The notes: a model not told the origin generated them from the letters alone. Counted from the stretch's first letter, positions 26,396-36,287 are shown. The stretch: 64,000 nucleotides of DNA from Limimaricola soesokkakensis (GCF_900172345.1 NZ_FWFY01000006.1:1-64000), one strand, 5' to 3'. Numbers and translations are program-made.

Positions 26396-27793
26396 ATGGA
26401 TACAATCTGGTGGCCCAGCCTCGACAAGGGCGGCCCGGTCAAGCACCAGGCGCTGAAGCGCTCGATCCAGGAGGCGATCGGTTCGGGGGTGATCGCGCCC
26501 GGCTACCGTTTGCCGCCGGTGCGCGAGGTGGCTTGGCGGCTCGGCGTGACGCCCGGCACGGTGGCGCGAGCCTACAAGGATCTCGTCGAACAGGAGGTGC
26601 TGCGCGCCGTGGTCGGGCGCGGCACCTTCGTGGCCGAGCCGGACCTGCCGGCCCCGCTACCGGCGCTCATCGATGCCAGCGGCACGGGCCAAGATGGGCG
26701 CATGCTGAACCTGCGCACAGCGCAGGTGGCCGATGTCGGCCAAGGCAAGATGCTCCATGATTTGCTGAAAAACCTGCCCGATCCGCCGCCCGGTGCCTAT
26801 GTCAGCTATCCCGGCCCCGAGGCCGACGCCAAGCTGCGCGGGCTTCTGGCGGAATGGTTCGCCGCGCCTGCGCATGGGCCGGTCGATCCCGAGGACGTGG
26901 TGCTCACCTCCGGGGCGCAGCACGGCATGGTGGTGCTGCTGCAGGCGCTGCTGCACGGTCCGCGCCCGGTGGTGCTCACCGAGGAGCTGGCCTATCCCGG
27001 ATTTCGCCACGCCGCGGCGCTGGTGCGGGCCGAGATCACCGGGATCGCCTTCGATGGCGAGGGGCTGCTGCCCGAGGCACTCGATCGGGCCTGCCGCGAG
27101 ACCGGGGCGCAGCTACTTTGTACCAGTGCAGAGGCACACAATCCGACGACGATCCGCACCTCGCCGGAGCGGCGGGCCCAAATTGTATCCATAGCTCGCC
27201 AGTACAATCTGCAGATCATCGATGATGACTGCTTCCGGTCGGATGCAGGAGAGGATGCAAGCTATCGCCGCCTCGCGCCCGAACGCTCATGGGTCGTGAC
27301 CACGTTGTCGAAGACGCTGAGCCCGGATCTGCGGCTCGGCGCGATCCTCGCCGCGCCGGGCAGGGTGGCGTTGCCGCGGGTCGCGGCGCAACAGCAGTTC
27401 TTCGGCCTGTCGCGGCCGACCGTGTCCCTGGCCGAGGCGGCATTGTCGGGCGGGCTCGCCGAGCGGGTGCGCGATGCGGTGCTGGAGGTGCAGGGCAGGC
27501 GGCTCGCCATCCTGCGTTCGCGCCTCGCGCCGTGGCAGCCGCGCACCCGCGAGGGCGTGCCCTTCGCGTGGCTCGACCTGCCGCGCGGCTGGCGGCCCTC
27601 ATCCCTGAGCCGCGCCGCCGAGGCCGAGGGCATCCGGCTCAAGCCCGCCGATGAATTCGCCCTGATCGACGGGCGCGCCCCTTCGGCGGTGCGCATCGCC
27701 CTGACGGGCCTGCGCGAGGACGCCGCCTTCGAGATGGCGATCGACCGGTTGGCGGCGCTTCTCGCCGCACCGCCGCAGGTGATGGAGGTCTGA
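26396..27793 (+). CDS. MocR-type regulator: GntR winged helix fused to PLP aminotransferase domain
   Basis: 465 residues from ATG 26396. The GntR-type DNA-binding domain at about 10-80 contains ALKRSIQEAIGSGVIAPGYR and LPPVREVAWRLGVTPGTVARAY. An aminotransferase-I-like domain follows with TSGAQHGMVVLLQALL, CTSAEAHNPTTIRTS and the PLP-lysine motif VVTTLSKTLSPDLRLGAILA. The residue usually written as N in the HNPT motif is kept. Members sense PLP or amino-compound adducts and control neighbouring genes; the divergent DUF1127 gene is the evident target. Confidence 0.93.
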   Translation: MDTIWWPSLDKGGPVKHQALKRSIQEAIGSGVIAPGYRLPPVREVAWRLGVTPGTVARAYKDLVEQEVLRAVVGRGTFVAEPDLPAPLPALIDASGTGQDGRMLNLRTAQVADVGQGKMLHDLLKNLPDPPPGAYVSYPGPEADAKLRGLLAEWFAAPAHGPVDPEDVVLTSGAQHGMVVLLQALLHGPRPVVLTEELAYPGFRHAAALVRAEITGIAFDGEGLLPEALDRACRETGAQLLCTSAEAHNPTTIRTSPERRAQIVSIARQYNLQIIDDDCFRSDAGEDASYRRLAPERSWVVTTLSKTLSPDLRLGAILAAPGRVALPRVAAQQQFFGLSRPTVSLAEAALSGGLAERVRDAVLEVQGRRLAILRSRLAPWQPRTREGVPFAWLDLPRGWRPSSLSRAAEAEGIRLKPADEFALIDGRAPSAVRIALTGLREDAAFEMAIDRLAALLAAPPQVMEV

Positions 27794-27872
27794 ATCCGCC
27801 AATTCTGTGGGGTATTATGATACCTTAATTTCAAGTCACTGATTTCACATGGTTATTTACAGAGGTGTGCGC

Positions 27873-27900
27873 TTGACTGCGCCACTGCTTCGTTTAGAAC
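27873..27900 (+). promoter_or_regulatory. Probable promoter of rplM-rpsI
   Basis: TTGACT, 16-bp spacer, TAGAAC, 67 bp upstream of the rplM ATG. This is a good -35 and a fair -10 for alphaproteobacterial sigma-70. A GGTAT-TATG-ATACC dyad at 27811-27824 lies further upstream. Confidence 0.6.
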
Positions 27901-27966
27901 CCGCCCATCGAATTTGCGCGGGCGGCCCGTACGGGGCGGTGCGCGTTGCAGATCAAGGGCAGAACC

Positions 27967-28428
27967 ATGAAAACCTTCACCGCTACCCCGGCGGATATCG
28001 AGAAGAAGTGGATCCTGATCGACGCCGAGGGCGTCGTTCTGGGCCGCCTCGCCTCGATCATCGCCATGCGCCTGCGCGGCAAGCACAAGGCCTCCTTCAC
28101 CCCGCACATGGACATGGGTGACAACGTCATCGTGATCAACGCGGACAAGGTGCAGATGACCGGCAAGAAGCGCGAAGAGCACTTCTACTGGCACACCGGC
28201 CACCCGGGCGGCATCAAGTCGCGCACCAAGCAGCAGATCCTCGAGGGTGCGCACCCCGAGCGCGTCGTTATGCAGGCCGTCAAGCGGATGCTGCCGGGCA
28301 ACCGCCTGTCGCGTCAGCAGATGACCCATCTGCGCGTCTTCGCAGGTGCCGAGCACGGCATGGAGGCGCAGAAGCCCGAGGTTCTGGACGTCGCGTCCAT
28401 GAACAAGAAGAACACGAGGACCGCATAA
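27967..28428 (+). CDS. rplM: Ribosomal protein L13 (uL13)
   Basis: 153 residues from ATG 27967 ([20 protein letters not shown]). Signatures: [55 protein letters not shown], and [27 protein letters not shown]. The stop overlaps the rpsI ATG by one base, the usual L13-S9 operon. Confidence 0.99.
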   Translation: MKTFTATPADIEKKWILIDAEGVVLGRLASIIAMRLRGKHKASFTPHMDMGDNVIVINADKVQMTGKKREEHFYWHTGHPGGIKSRTKQQILEGAHPERVVMQAVKRMLPGNRLSRQQMTHLRVFAGAEHGMEAQKPEVLDVASMNKKNTRTA

Positions 28429-28919
28429 TGGCCGATCAGATCAATTCGCTCGAAGAGCTGGGCTCGGCCGTCTCGACCGAAGGTCAGGTCAACACCGAAG
28501 CCCTCGCCCCGCGCGAGCCGGTCCGCGACGAGCTGGGCCGCTCCTACGCCACCGGCAAGCGGAAGGACGCGGTCGCCCGCGTCTGGATCAAGCCGGGCAC
28601 CGGCAAGGTCGTGGTGAACGGCAAGGACATCGACACCTACTTCGCGCGTCCGGTGCTGCAGATGATCCTGCGCCAGCCGTTCCAGGTGGCCGGCGTCGCC
28701 GGTCAGTTCGACGTCTTCGCGACCGTCGCCGGCGGCGGCCTCTCGGGCCAGGCCGGTGCCGTGAAGCACGGCGTCTCCAAGGCGCTGCAGCTCTACGATC
28801 CCTCGCTGCGCGGCGCGCTCAAGGCCGCCGGCTTCCTGACCCGCGACAGCCGCGTCGTCGAGCGTAAGAAGTACGGCAAGCGCAAGGCGCGTCGTAGCTT
28901 CCAGTTCTCGAAGCGCTGA
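28428..28919 (+). CDS. rpsI: Ribosomal protein S9 (uS9)
   Basis: 163 residues with an acidic, variable N-terminal 35 residues typical of Rhodobacterales S9. The core is [53 protein letters not shown] and the C-terminal [23 protein letters not shown], whose tail reaches the ribosomal P site. Second gene of the operon; a clear terminator follows. Confidence 0.99.
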   Translation: MADQINSLEELGSAVSTEGQVNTEALAPREPVRDELGRSYATGKRKDAVARVWIKPGTGKVVVNGKDIDTYFARPVLQMILRQPFQVAGVAGQFDVFATVAGGGLSGQAGAVKHGVSKALQLYDPSLRGALKAAGFLTRDSRVVERKKYGKRKARRSFQFSKR

Positions 28920-28943
28920 TATCTTCGCAGATCATGCGACAGG

Positions 28944-28972
28944 AAAGGGCGGTCCCGCGGGGCCGCCCTTTT
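28944..28972 (+). terminator. Rho-independent terminator of rplM-rpsI
   Basis: Stem AAAGGGCGG/CCGCCCTTT with further CCC-GC-GGG pairing inside and a TTTT tail, 25 bp after the rpsI stop. Confidence 0.92.
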
Positions 28973-29127
28973 CACGTGTGGCGGCGTGAACTCCGGGCGC
29001 GCTGAGCAATGTGGCCGGATCGCACGAGACCACTTGCGTCGCGCCCGGTTTGGGGCAAAAGGCGCGCGCGCGGTTGATCTTTGCCGCCGCGCGGTCAAGC
29101 ATCGCGGCGGGGCATGAAGGGGCGGCC

Positions 29128-30003
29128 ATGGGTCTGGGAAGTTTCGCGAAATCCGAAGGCGGCCGCGCGGCCACGCTGCTCGCGCCGCCATTCCTCTACG
29201 CGTTGGCGCTGCTGGCCCTGCCGATTCTCGCGGTCGTGCTGTTCAGCTTCTGGACGCAGGACTTCATGACGATCGACACGCGGTTCACGCTGGCCAACTA
29301 CCGCGAGTTCTTCGACAAACCGATCTATGGCGTGCTGCTCGGCCGGTCGCTGATGGTGTCGGGCATCGTCACGCTGGTGACCGTGCTGCTGGCCTATCCG
29401 GTGGCGTATTTCCTGTCCTTCCACGTGCCCAGCCACCGCAAGTCGCTCTGGCTGTTCCTGATCACCATCCCGTTCTGGACCAGCTATTTGATCCGCGTGT
29501 TCCTGTGGAAGGTGATCCTGGGCTATAACGGCGTGATCAATTCCGGCCTCGTCGGCGCCGGGATCATCGACGAGCCGCTGAGCTTCATCCTCTACAACGT
29601 CAACGCGGTGATCATCACGCTGGCGCACGCCTTCGCGCCCTTCGCGATCCTGCCGATCTTCGTCGCGCTGGAAAAGATCGACCGATCGCTGATCGAGGCC
29701 AGCCGCGATCTGGGCGAGACCCGCCTCACCACCTTCTTCCGCGTCACCCTACCGCTCTCGATGCCGGGGCTGGTGGCCGCGGTGCTCATCGTCTTCATCC
29801 CGACCATCGGCGACTACGTCACGCCCGAGCTGATGGGCGGCGCCGGCGGAAAGCTGATCGCCAACATGATCCAGACCCAGTTCCTGCAGCTCAACAACGC
29901 GCCGATGGGCGCGGCCATCGCCATGGTGGCGATGGTCTGCGTCACCGCCATCGCGCTGGTCTTCGTCGCGCTCAACCGCCGCTGGCTCAGGGGGCGAGGA
30001 TGA
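29128..30003 (+). CDS. ABC transporter permease, spermidine/putrescine type (PotB-like)
   Basis: 291 residues from ATG 29128. Six predicted membrane helices with the cytoplasmic EAA loop IEASRDLGETRLTTFFRVTLPLSMPGL that contacts the ATPase. LNNAPMGAAIAMV near the end and LLAPPFLYALALLALPILAV at the start are typical of PotB. First gene of permease-permease-ATPase; no periplasmic binding protein gene is present, so it is encoded elsewhere or upstream of a lost part. Confidence 0.92.
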   Translation: MGLGSFAKSEGGRAATLLAPPFLYALALLALPILAVVLFSFWTQDFMTIDTRFTLANYREFFDKPIYGVLLGRSLMVSGIVTLVTVLLAYPVAYFLSFHVPSHRKSLWLFLITIPFWTSYLIRVFLWKVILGYNGVINSGLVGAGIIDEPLSFILYNVNAVIITLAHAFAPFAILPIFVALEKIDRSLIEASRDLGETRLTTFFRVTLPLSMPGLVAAVLIVFIPTIGDYVTPELMGGAGGKLIANMIQTQFLQLNNAPMGAAIAMVAMVCVTAIALVFVALNRRWLRGRG

Positions 30004-30824
30004 GGAGGGCGGGGATGAGAGGCGCGCCGCTCAGGGTCTATGCGATCCTCTATCTGCTTTTCCTCTATGCGCCGATCACTCTGCTGCCGCTTTTCGCCTT
30101 CAACGACGCGACGATCATCGCCTTTCCATTGTCGGGCTTCACCACCCATTGGTTCACCGATCTCGTGGCCAACGCGGCGCTGCGGCAGGCGGTGGGCAAC
30201 TCGCTCTTCATCGCCGCCATGACCGCGATCTTCGCGACGCTCTTGGGGCTTTGCGCCGCGCGCGCGGGCGCGATGGCGCGGTTTCCGGGCAAGGGCGGGA
30301 TCATCGGCTTCGTGATGCTGCCACTGGTGCTGCCCGAGATCATCGTCGCAGTGTCGCTCCTGATCGTGCTGCGGCAGGTGCTGGGGCTGAACCTCAACAA
30401 CTGGACCGTGATCTCGGCGCATGTGCTGATCTGCACGCCGTTCTCCATCGCGATCCTCAACGGCGCGTTCCAGAACCTCGATCCATCGATCGAGGAGGCG
30501 GCGATGGATCTGGGCGAAAGCCGGTTCTCGGCCTTTCGTCTCGTGACGCTGCCGCTGGTGATGCCGGGCATCATTTCCTCGATGCTGATTGCCTTCACGA
30601 TCAGCCTCGATGAATTCATCATCGCCTTCTTCCTGACCGGCGCGAACCCGACCATGCCGGTCTATATCTGGGGCCTCCTGCGCTTTCCGGCGCAGTTGCC
30701 CGTGGTCATGGCGCTCGGCACGATCCTCGTGGCGCTGTCGGTCACGCTTCTTATCATCGCAGAACTGTTCCGCCGCCGCGGCCTCGCGCGTGCCGGGATC
30801 AAGGATACCGGAGGCTTCCTGTGA
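30000..30824 (+). CDS. ABC transporter permease, spermidine/putrescine type (PotC-like)
   Basis: 274 residues; the ATG at 30000 overlaps the previous stop as ATGA. PotC-type: APITLLPLFAFNDATIIAFPLSGFTTHWF near the start, the EAA loop IEEAAMDLGESRFSAFRLVTLPLVMPGI, and the conserved AFTISLDEFIIAFFLTG. Pairs with the PotB-like protein to form the membrane channel. Confidence 0.93.
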   Translation: MRRAGMRGAPLRVYAILYLLFLYAPITLLPLFAFNDATIIAFPLSGFTTHWFTDLVANAALRQAVGNSLFIAAMTAIFATLLGLCAARAGAMARFPGKGGIIGFVMLPLVLPEIIVAVSLLIVLRQVLGLNLNNWTVISAHVLICTPFSIAILNGAFQNLDPSIEEAAMDLGESRFSAFRLVTLPLVMPGIISSMLIAFTISLDEFIIAFFLTGANPTMPVYIWGLLRFPAQLPVVMALGTILVALSVTLLIIAELFRRRGLARAGIKDTGGFL

Positions 30825-31897
30825 CCGCTCTCATCGAACTCAAAGGCGTCGAGAAGCACTACGGCGACTACCACGCGCTGCGCGGCATAGATCTGGAGAT
30901 CCGCGCCGGCGAATTTTTCTCGCTCTTGGGCCCCTCGGGCTGCGGCAAGACCACGCTTTTGCGCACCATCGCCGGTCTCGAAGAGGTCTCCTCGGGCTCG
31001 ATCCGCATCGACGGGCGCGACATGAAGGGCGTTGCCGCCAACCACCGGCCCACCAACATGGTGTTCCAATCCTATGCCGTGTTCCCGCATCTGACGGTGG
31101 CGGAGAATGTGGGCTTCGGCCTGCGCCGCGATCCGCGCGGCAAGTCTGAAAAGGCGCGGGCGGTCGAGGAGGCGCTCGATATGGTCGGCCTCGCAGGCTA
31201 CGGCAAGCGCCGCGCCCATGCGCTTTCGGGCGGGCAGCGGCAGCGCGTGGCGCTGGCCCGCGCGCTGATCCTCAAGCCCAAGGTGCTGCTCCTGGACGAG
31301 CCGCTCTCTGCGCTCGACCGGCTGATGCGCGAGCAGATGCAGCTCGAACTGATCCGGCTGCAGCGGCAGGTCGGTATCACCTTCATCCTCGTCACCCATG
31401 ACCAGGAGGAGGCGCTGGTGATGTCCGACCGCATCGCCGTGATGTTCGAGGGCGAGATCGGTCAGCTCGCCGACCCGGAGACGCTCTACCGCCGTCCCGC
31501 CACCAAGCGGGTGGCGCAGTTCATCGGCAAGATGAACTTCCTGCCCGGCGCGCTTTCGGCCGATCGCCGCGAGATCGACATCGCCGGTCTGGGGCGCGTC
31601 GCCACCGCCGATCTTGCCACCTCCGGCGAGATCGACGGGGCCGTCTCGGTCGGCATCCGCCCCGAAACGCTGGCGATCCTGTTCGAGGGCGAAACCGCGC
31701 CGCGCCGCGAAGTGCAGGGCGTGGTGAGCGAGGTCGTCTATTACGGCGACATGACCTATTACGACGTGCGGGTGGACGGGATCGACCGGCCGCTCACCGT
31801 GTCGATGAAGAACCTGATCGGTCGCCCGGTGCTCGATGTCGGCGCGGCCGCGCGGCTGGCTTGGGACGAGCGCGCACTGGTGCTGCTGCCCGGCTGA
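30821..31897 (+). CDS. ABC transporter ATP-binding protein, polyamine type (PotA-like)
   Basis: 358 residues; GTG 30821 overlaps the previous stop (GTGA). Walker A GPSGCGKTTLLRTIAG, Q-loop NMVFQSYAVFPHLTV, signature ALSGGQRQRVALARAL, Walker B VLLLDEPLSALD, H-loop VTHDQEEAL, then a C-terminal TOBE domain from about 280. It powers the preceding permeases. Its TGA directly abuts the stop of the convergent PagL-like gene. Confidence 0.95.
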   Translation: MTALIELKGVEKHYGDYHALRGIDLEIRAGEFFSLLGPSGCGKTTLLRTIAGLEEVSSGSIRIDGRDMKGVAANHRPTNMVFQSYAVFPHLTVAENVGFGLRRDPRGKSEKARAVEEALDMVGLAGYGKRRAHALSGGQRQRVALARALILKPKVLLLDEPLSALDRLMREQMQLELIRLQRQVGITFILVTHDQEEALVMSDRIAVMFEGEIGQLADPETLYRRPATKRVAQFIGKMNFLPGALSADRREIDIAGLGRVATADLATSGEIDGAVSVGIRPETLAILFEGETAPRREVQGVVSEVVYYGDMTYYDVRVDGIDRPLTVSMKNLIGRPVLDVGAAARLAWDERALVLLPG

Positions 31898-32413
31898 TCA
31901 CAAGGGCAACGCGACGCGCAGCCCGAAGGTTTCCAGCCCCGGATTGGGATCCGACAGCTCGGCATTCGAGCGATGATCGAATTGCAGCGACAGCCGCGCG
32001 CCGTTGTCGAAGGCATAGCCAACGCCGATCGAGGAGCGGAACTCGATCATGTGGCCCAGATCCGGGCCGTCGGTCTGCGCGTGAAAGCCCGGCAGCAGCG
32101 ACAGCTGCACGAAGCTGTCATGCGGCAGCGCCCCGGTCCATTGCAGCCCCGCGCCGACCCAAGTGTCGCCATCGGCGGATATCGACAGACCCAGCACCGG
32201 TTCCAGCCCGCCGAAGCGCCGGGGCAGCATCTGCTGCAGGTACAACTCGCCCCCCTGTCGTTCGCCCTGATACAGCACCTCGCCATATTGCAGGGCGGTA
32301 CGGGCCCGTGTTGTCTCGAGGGCATCGCAGCCATCGAGGCCGCAGCCCCGTGCCCCGAAGACGAGATCGGCGGCGGCGACGAGGGCGAAAAGCGCGGCGA
32401 GTGATCCGTCCAT
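31898..32413 (-). CDS. Lipid A 3-O-deacylase, PagL-like outer-membrane beta barrel
   Basis: 171 residues with an N-terminal export segment (SLAALFALVAAADLVFGARG). It then shows alternating barrel strands such as WVGAGLQWTGAL and IEFRSSIGVGYAFDNGARLSLQFDHRSNAEL. The HRSN in the last but one strand matches the catalytic His-x-Ser-Asn of PagL. It ends GLRVALPL with a terminal hydrophobic residue as in barrels. It would remove the 3-linked acyl chain from lipid A. Confidence 0.82.
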   Translation of the reverse strand: MDGSLAALFALVAAADLVFGARGCGLDGCDALETTRARTALQYGEVLYQGERQGGELYLQQMLPRRFGGLEPVLGLSISADGDTWVGAGLQWTGALPHDSFVQLSLLPGFHAQTDGPDLGHMIEFRSSIGVGYAFDNGARLSLQFDHRSNAELSDPNPGLETFGLRVALPL

Positions 32414-32512
32414 GGAATCTCCTGCGAAGGTCGTGGCGCCGCCATGCAGGAGGGCCGCACCCGCGATCGAGTAGGCTGCGCGATCGCGGGCCGGTCAACC
32501 GGTCGGGCGCTC

Positions 32513-33640
32513 TCAGCCCCCCAGCCGTGCCACCAGCGCCACGAGTTCGGCCTGCCGCCGCGTGCCGGTCTTCTCGAACAGGCTGCGGATCTGGTTGCGC
32601 ACCGTGTTGACGCTGACCTCGCGCATGGCGGCGATCTCGGCCATCGAAAGCCCCTCGCACAGCCGCCGCAACACCAGCGTTTCGGTGGGGGTAAGTTCGA
32701 AGAGCTTGGTGAGATCCTCGTCCAGCGCGCCGGGCGCACCCGGCTCGATCACCGTCAGCACCGCGATCGCACGCTCGCCGCGGAACAGGCTCTCGATCGG
32801 CGAGCTGGCGAGAGGCCGGGGCAGATGCGACAGTCGCGCCAGCATCCGCTGCGGGGCCCTGTCATCGACTACGAAGCTCCCGCCGACGCGTCCCTCCTGC
32901 AGCAGTCGGTCGTCCAGCGCGGCATTCGCCTCCGCATCCGCAAAGCGGAGCCGGCGCTCGTCGCCAAGACACAGCGCATCCCCGCGCTCGAGCAATGCCG
33001 CACCGCGCGAATCGCAGGCGACGAGCCGGCCCCGCGAATCGATGGCATAGCAGGCATGCGGCAGGCCCAGCCCGTCGATCAGGCGCGTTCCCGCCTGCAG
33101 GGTGCTGTGACCCGCCATCTTCGTCAGATCGAAAGCCCGGCGCAGATGCGGGGCCAGCGTCGCGAGCAGCTGGCTGCCGGTCACGCCGACCGCCTCGGCC
33201 TCCGAGGGGGCGTAATTGCAGCTCACCACGAGGCTGCCGGTGTCGCCGCGCGTGATGATCGTGCCGAAGGTGCGATGGATGTCGCCCTGCGGCCTGAGAA
33301 ACTCAGTATAGAACTCGCTTCGGAAAAATCCTTTTCGTTGAATGACATGGTGGTCGTGGGTCAACTGCAATGCGGGCCGTTGCAGCAGCGAGGCGAGCCA
33401 GGGATTAAGCGCCGCGTAGCGATCCGGATAGAGCGCGACCAGCTTGGGATCGAAGTTGCAGCCATGCAGGTCGGCACGGCGCGGCTGCCCCGGGCGGACC
33501 AGTTGCAGGGCCCATGCGCCACCGCCGACCGCCGCGGCCAATCGTTCCGGAAGGGTGCCCCAACGCTCGGGCGAAATCACGCTATGGTAGATTTCGTCGA
33601 GCAACCCTGCAATCGCAGCATTATGCGGCAGCGGTGGCAT
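32513..33640 (-). CDS. LuxR-type HTH transcriptional regulator
   Basis: 375 residues. The C-terminal LuxR HTH at about 310-370 has LTPTETLVLRRLCEGLSMAE and IAAMREVSVNTVRNQIRSLFEKTGTRRQAEL. The N-terminal 300 residues form a sensor region that I do not recognise, with a PAS-like character around ACYAIDSRGRLVACD. No autoinducer-domain hallmarks. Stands between the PagL-like and TetR genes. Confidence 0.88.
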   Translation of the reverse strand: MPPLPHNAAIAGLLDEIYHSVISPERWGTLPERLAAAVGGGAWALQLVRPGQPRRADLHGCNFDPKLVALYPDRYAALNPWLASLLQRPALQLTHDHHVIQRKGFFRSEFYTEFLRPQGDIHRTFGTIITRGDTGSLVVSCNYAPSEAEAVGVTGSQLLATLAPHLRRAFDLTKMAGHSTLQAGTRLIDGLGLPHACYAIDSRGRLVACDSRGAALLERGDALCLGDERRLRFADAEANAALDDRLLQEGRVGGSFVVDDRAPQRMLARLSHLPRPLASSPIESLFRGERAIAVLTVIEPGAPGALDEDLTKLFELTPTETLVLRRLCEGLSMAEIAAMREVSVNTVRNQIRSLFEKTGTRRQAELVALVARLGG

Positions 33641-33781
33641 GGAAATCCTCGAAACAATTATAGGTTTAGTTCATTCGCACCATGCACGGTTAGGTGCGGC
33701 ATGACACTGAGTATTCAGGCGGGTCCTGTCAGTTTTGCCGTTCCCCGAGTTTCCCAAGTATAGGGCAGGGCCCGCCACCGG

Positions 33782-34399
33782 CTACTCGTCCGGCGCGATC
33801 AACCCCAGGCCGCGCAGGTAGACACCGATACCGCTCTCCAGCAGATCCTCCGGCGGGAACGGCGCCCGCGTTCCCGGAGAGCCGCGCGCGAACAGCTCCA
33901 CCACGCCGTGACTCATCGCCCAGACATGCGCCGCGAACATCTGCGGCGGCGGGCGGCGGCCCTCGGGAATGCGCTCCGACAGCGCCTCGGCCGCACGCTC
34001 CAGTACGCCGAGCGCACGGCGTGAGGCGGCGGCGAGTTCGGGGTTGCGCTGCATCGAGATGCCGCTCTCGAACATCGCGACGTAGTGGCCGGGGTGCTTT
34101 CGCGCGAAGGCGAGATAGGCGCGCCCGGTCTTTTCGAAGGCCGCGAGCACCGAGGGCCGCCCCTCGTCATAGGCGTATTCCAGAAGGTCGGCGAAGATCT
34201 CGTAGCCTTGACGCGCGGCTTCGGCGATCAGGTCCTCGCGCCCCGCGAAGTGACGATAGACGGCGGCGGGCGTAACGCCCGCCTCGCGCGCCGCCTCCGA
34301 CAGGGTAAAGCCCGTCGGCCCCTTTTCCTCGATCAGCTTCAGGCTGGCCTCGACCAGCGCCTGACGCAGATTGCCGTGATGATATCCCTGTTTTGCCAC
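33782..34399 (-). CDS. TetR/AcrR-family regulator
   Basis: 205 residues from GTG 34399, which lies just inside the stop region of ppk2. N-terminal TetR HTH: HHGNLRQALVEASLKLIEEK then GPTGFTLSEAAREAGVTPAAVYRHFAGREDLIAEAA. The C-terminal ligand domain has GYEIFADLLEYAYDEGRP and FARKHPGHYVAMFES (WHG/TetR_C-type). The gene is 1 bp beyond ppk2 and likely co-transcribed with it. Confidence 0.92.
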   Translation of the reverse strand: MAKQGYHHGNLRQALVEASLKLIEEKGPTGFTLSEAAREAGVTPAAVYRHFAGREDLIAEAARQGYEIFADLLEYAYDEGRPSVLAAFEKTGRAYLAFARKHPGHYVAMFESGISMQRNPELAAASRRALGVLERAAEALSERIPEGRRPPPQMFAAHVWAMSHGVVELFARGSPGTRAPFPPEDLLESGIGVYLRGLGLIAPDE

Positions 34400-34400
34400 G

Positions 34401-35273
34401 TCAGTCGCGCGGCCACAGTTCCGGACCACCCGCGATCCTCGGATCGAGGGCACAGACGGCGTCCTCGTCCTTGTCGGGATAGTCGAGCCGCGCCAGCACG
34501 CTGCGGATCGCGTTGACCCGGGCACGGCGCTTGTCGTCGCCGCGGATCACCGTCCACGGCGCAAAGTCGAAATCCGTCCGCGTGAACATGGTACCGATGC
34601 GGTGGGTATAGGCGTCCCATTTTCGCAGCCCCTCGACATCGACCCAAGACAGCTTCCATTGCTTGAGCGGATCGCTCTCGCGCTTGAGAAATCGTTCGAG
34701 CTGGGTGGCGCGGCCGACATTAATCCACAGCTTGAAGAGCCGGATGCCGTCATCGGCGAGCATCTTCTCGAACGGCTCGACCTGGTCGTAGAACCGGGCC
34801 ACCTGTTCCTCGTCGGCAAAACCGAAAACCGGCTCGACCACGGCGCGGTTGTACCAGGAGCGGTCGAGAAACACGATCTCGCCGGCGGTGGGCAGCTCGC
34901 GCACGTAGCGCTGGAAATACCACTGGCCCGCCTCGACCTCCGAGGGCTTGGCCAGCGCCACGACCCGGGCGCCGCGCGGGTTCAGGTTCTCGCGGAACCG
35001 CGCGATGGTGCCGCCCTTTCCGGCGGCGTCGCGCCCCTCGAAGATCACCACGACGCGCTGCCCGGTCGCCTTGACCCAGGCCTGCATCTTCACCAGCTCG
35101 ATCTGCAGATCCGCCATCGCGGCGGCGTAATCCTTGCGCTTCCATTTCGAAGGATAGGGAAAGCGCGTGCTGACGATGCCGTCCTTGCCCGCCTCGTGCA
35201 GCATGCGGCGGATCTCCTCGGGCGCCTCCTCGTCGCGAAAGCGGCTGATCGCCCCGTCGAACGGCTTGTCCAT
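34401..35273 (-). CDS. ppk2: Polyphosphate kinase 2
   Basis: 290 residues, single-domain PPK2. Walker A FEGRDAAGKGGTIARFRENL, Walker B EIVFLDRSWYNRAVVEPVFGF, and the lid region LERFLKRESDPLKQWKLSWVD. C-terminal DFAPWTVIRGDDKRRARVNAIRSVL is diagnostic. It phosphorylates nucleoside mono- or diphosphates with polyphosphate; the class cannot be fixed by eye. Confidence 0.95.
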   Translation of the reverse strand: MDKPFDGAISRFRDEEAPEEIRRMLHEAGKDGIVSTRFPYPSKWKRKDYAAAMADLQIELVKMQAWVKATGQRVVVIFEGRDAAGKGGTIARFRENLNPRGARVVALAKPSEVEAGQWYFQRYVRELPTAGEIVFLDRSWYNRAVVEPVFGFADEEQVARFYDQVEPFEKMLADDGIRLFKLWINVGRATQLERFLKRESDPLKQWKLSWVDVEGLRKWDAYTHRIGTMFTRTDFDFAPWTVIRGDDKRRARVNAIRSVLARLDYPDKDEDAVCALDPRIAGGPELWPRD

Positions 35274-35309
35274 CTGTCTCTCCTCAAGCGGCCCGGCCCG
35301 CGACGGCGT

Positions 35310-36287
35310 TCAGCGCAGGCCGGCGCGCGCCGCGGCCCGGTCGATCGCCGCCACCACCTCGTCGGGCACGGTATGGTGCGGCATATGGCCAACGTTTTCC
35401 AGCACCGTCAGGTTCGCCCCGGGGATCAGCTCGGCAAGTCGGGCCGAATGCACCTCGAGCGGCACGATGGTATCGGCGACGCCGTGCACGATCTCGACCG
35501 GCACATCGATCGAAGGGTAGCGCGCGCGCATCTCGGTGACCTGCGGCAGCAGCCCGTTCACCTGCCGTGCGTTGACCCGCAGGCTGTCGCGGCGGACCGC
35601 CAGCCCGGCGCCGACGAAATCGGCATAGCCCTCTGGCACCGGGTTCGGAGCGAAGACCGCCTCGACCGTCTCATCGACCATCCGTTCGGGGGCGAAGGCG
35701 GTGATGAGCGGCACCACCGCCGCGCCGCCAAGGGCCGAACCGTTGACCCTGTAGAGCGTGGCGAGCCCGGTTTCCCATGGCATCGTCGCACCAGCGAGAT
35801 CGACCAGCGCCGCGAGGTTGTCGGGCCGCTCCAGCGCCCAGGCCATGGCCACCGCGCCGCCGAAGGAATGGCCCAGCACGATGGGCTTCTCGGCGCCGAG
35901 CTCGGCGGCGGCGGCCTGCAGCAGCCGCGCCTGCGCGGCGAGGCTGTCGGCATGGGTGGTGAAGGCGTCGTCGGCGGCCGGGTCGATCGGGTCGGAATAG
36001 CCAAGCCCCGGGCGGTCGAAGGCAATGACGCGGTAATCGTCGTCGAGCCGATCGAGAAAATCGAAGGCCATGTCGCGCAAGTTGCCGGAGGCGCCGTGGA
36101 TCAGCACGAGGTCGGGGCCGCTGCCTGAGACCAGCGCGTGCACGCGGCGCCCCTCGATTTCGACGAACTGGCCGAGCGGCGGGTGCGCGGCCATGGCCTG
36201 CGCCTCGCGCCGCCCGGCGCGGTGATCGACCAGCGCGCAGCCCGCCAGCGCGCCGATCGCGAGCACCGCGGCGATCCTAGCGGCCAA
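35310..36287 (-). CDS. Alpha/beta hydrolase, probable lipoprotein
   Basis: 325 residues. The N-terminus [20 protein letters not shown] carries a lipobox (LAGC), so the protein is probably anchored on the periplasmic side. Fold motifs: [13 protein letters not shown] (oxyanion loop), [10 protein letters not shown], nucleophile elbow [16 protein letters not shown] (Ser), [14 protein letters not shown] (Asp) and NVGHMPHH (His). Substrate unknown. Its start overlaps the end of metA by 11 nt. Confidence 0.9.
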   Translation of the reverse strand: MAARIAAVLAIGALAGCALVDHRAGRREAQAMAAHPPLGQFVEIEGRRVHALVSGSGPDLVLIHGASGNLRDMAFDFLDRLDDDYRVIAFDRPGLGYSDPIDPAADDAFTTHADSLAAQARLLQAAAAELGAEKPIVLGHSFGGAVAMAWALERPDNLAALVDLAGATMPWETGLATLYRVNGSALGGAAVVPLITAFAPERMVDETVEAVFAPNPVPEGYADFVGAGLAVRRDSLRVNARQVNGLLPQVTEMRARYPSIDVPVEIVHGVADTIVPLEVHSARLAELIPGANLTVLENVGHMPHHTVPDEVVAAIDRAAARAGLR

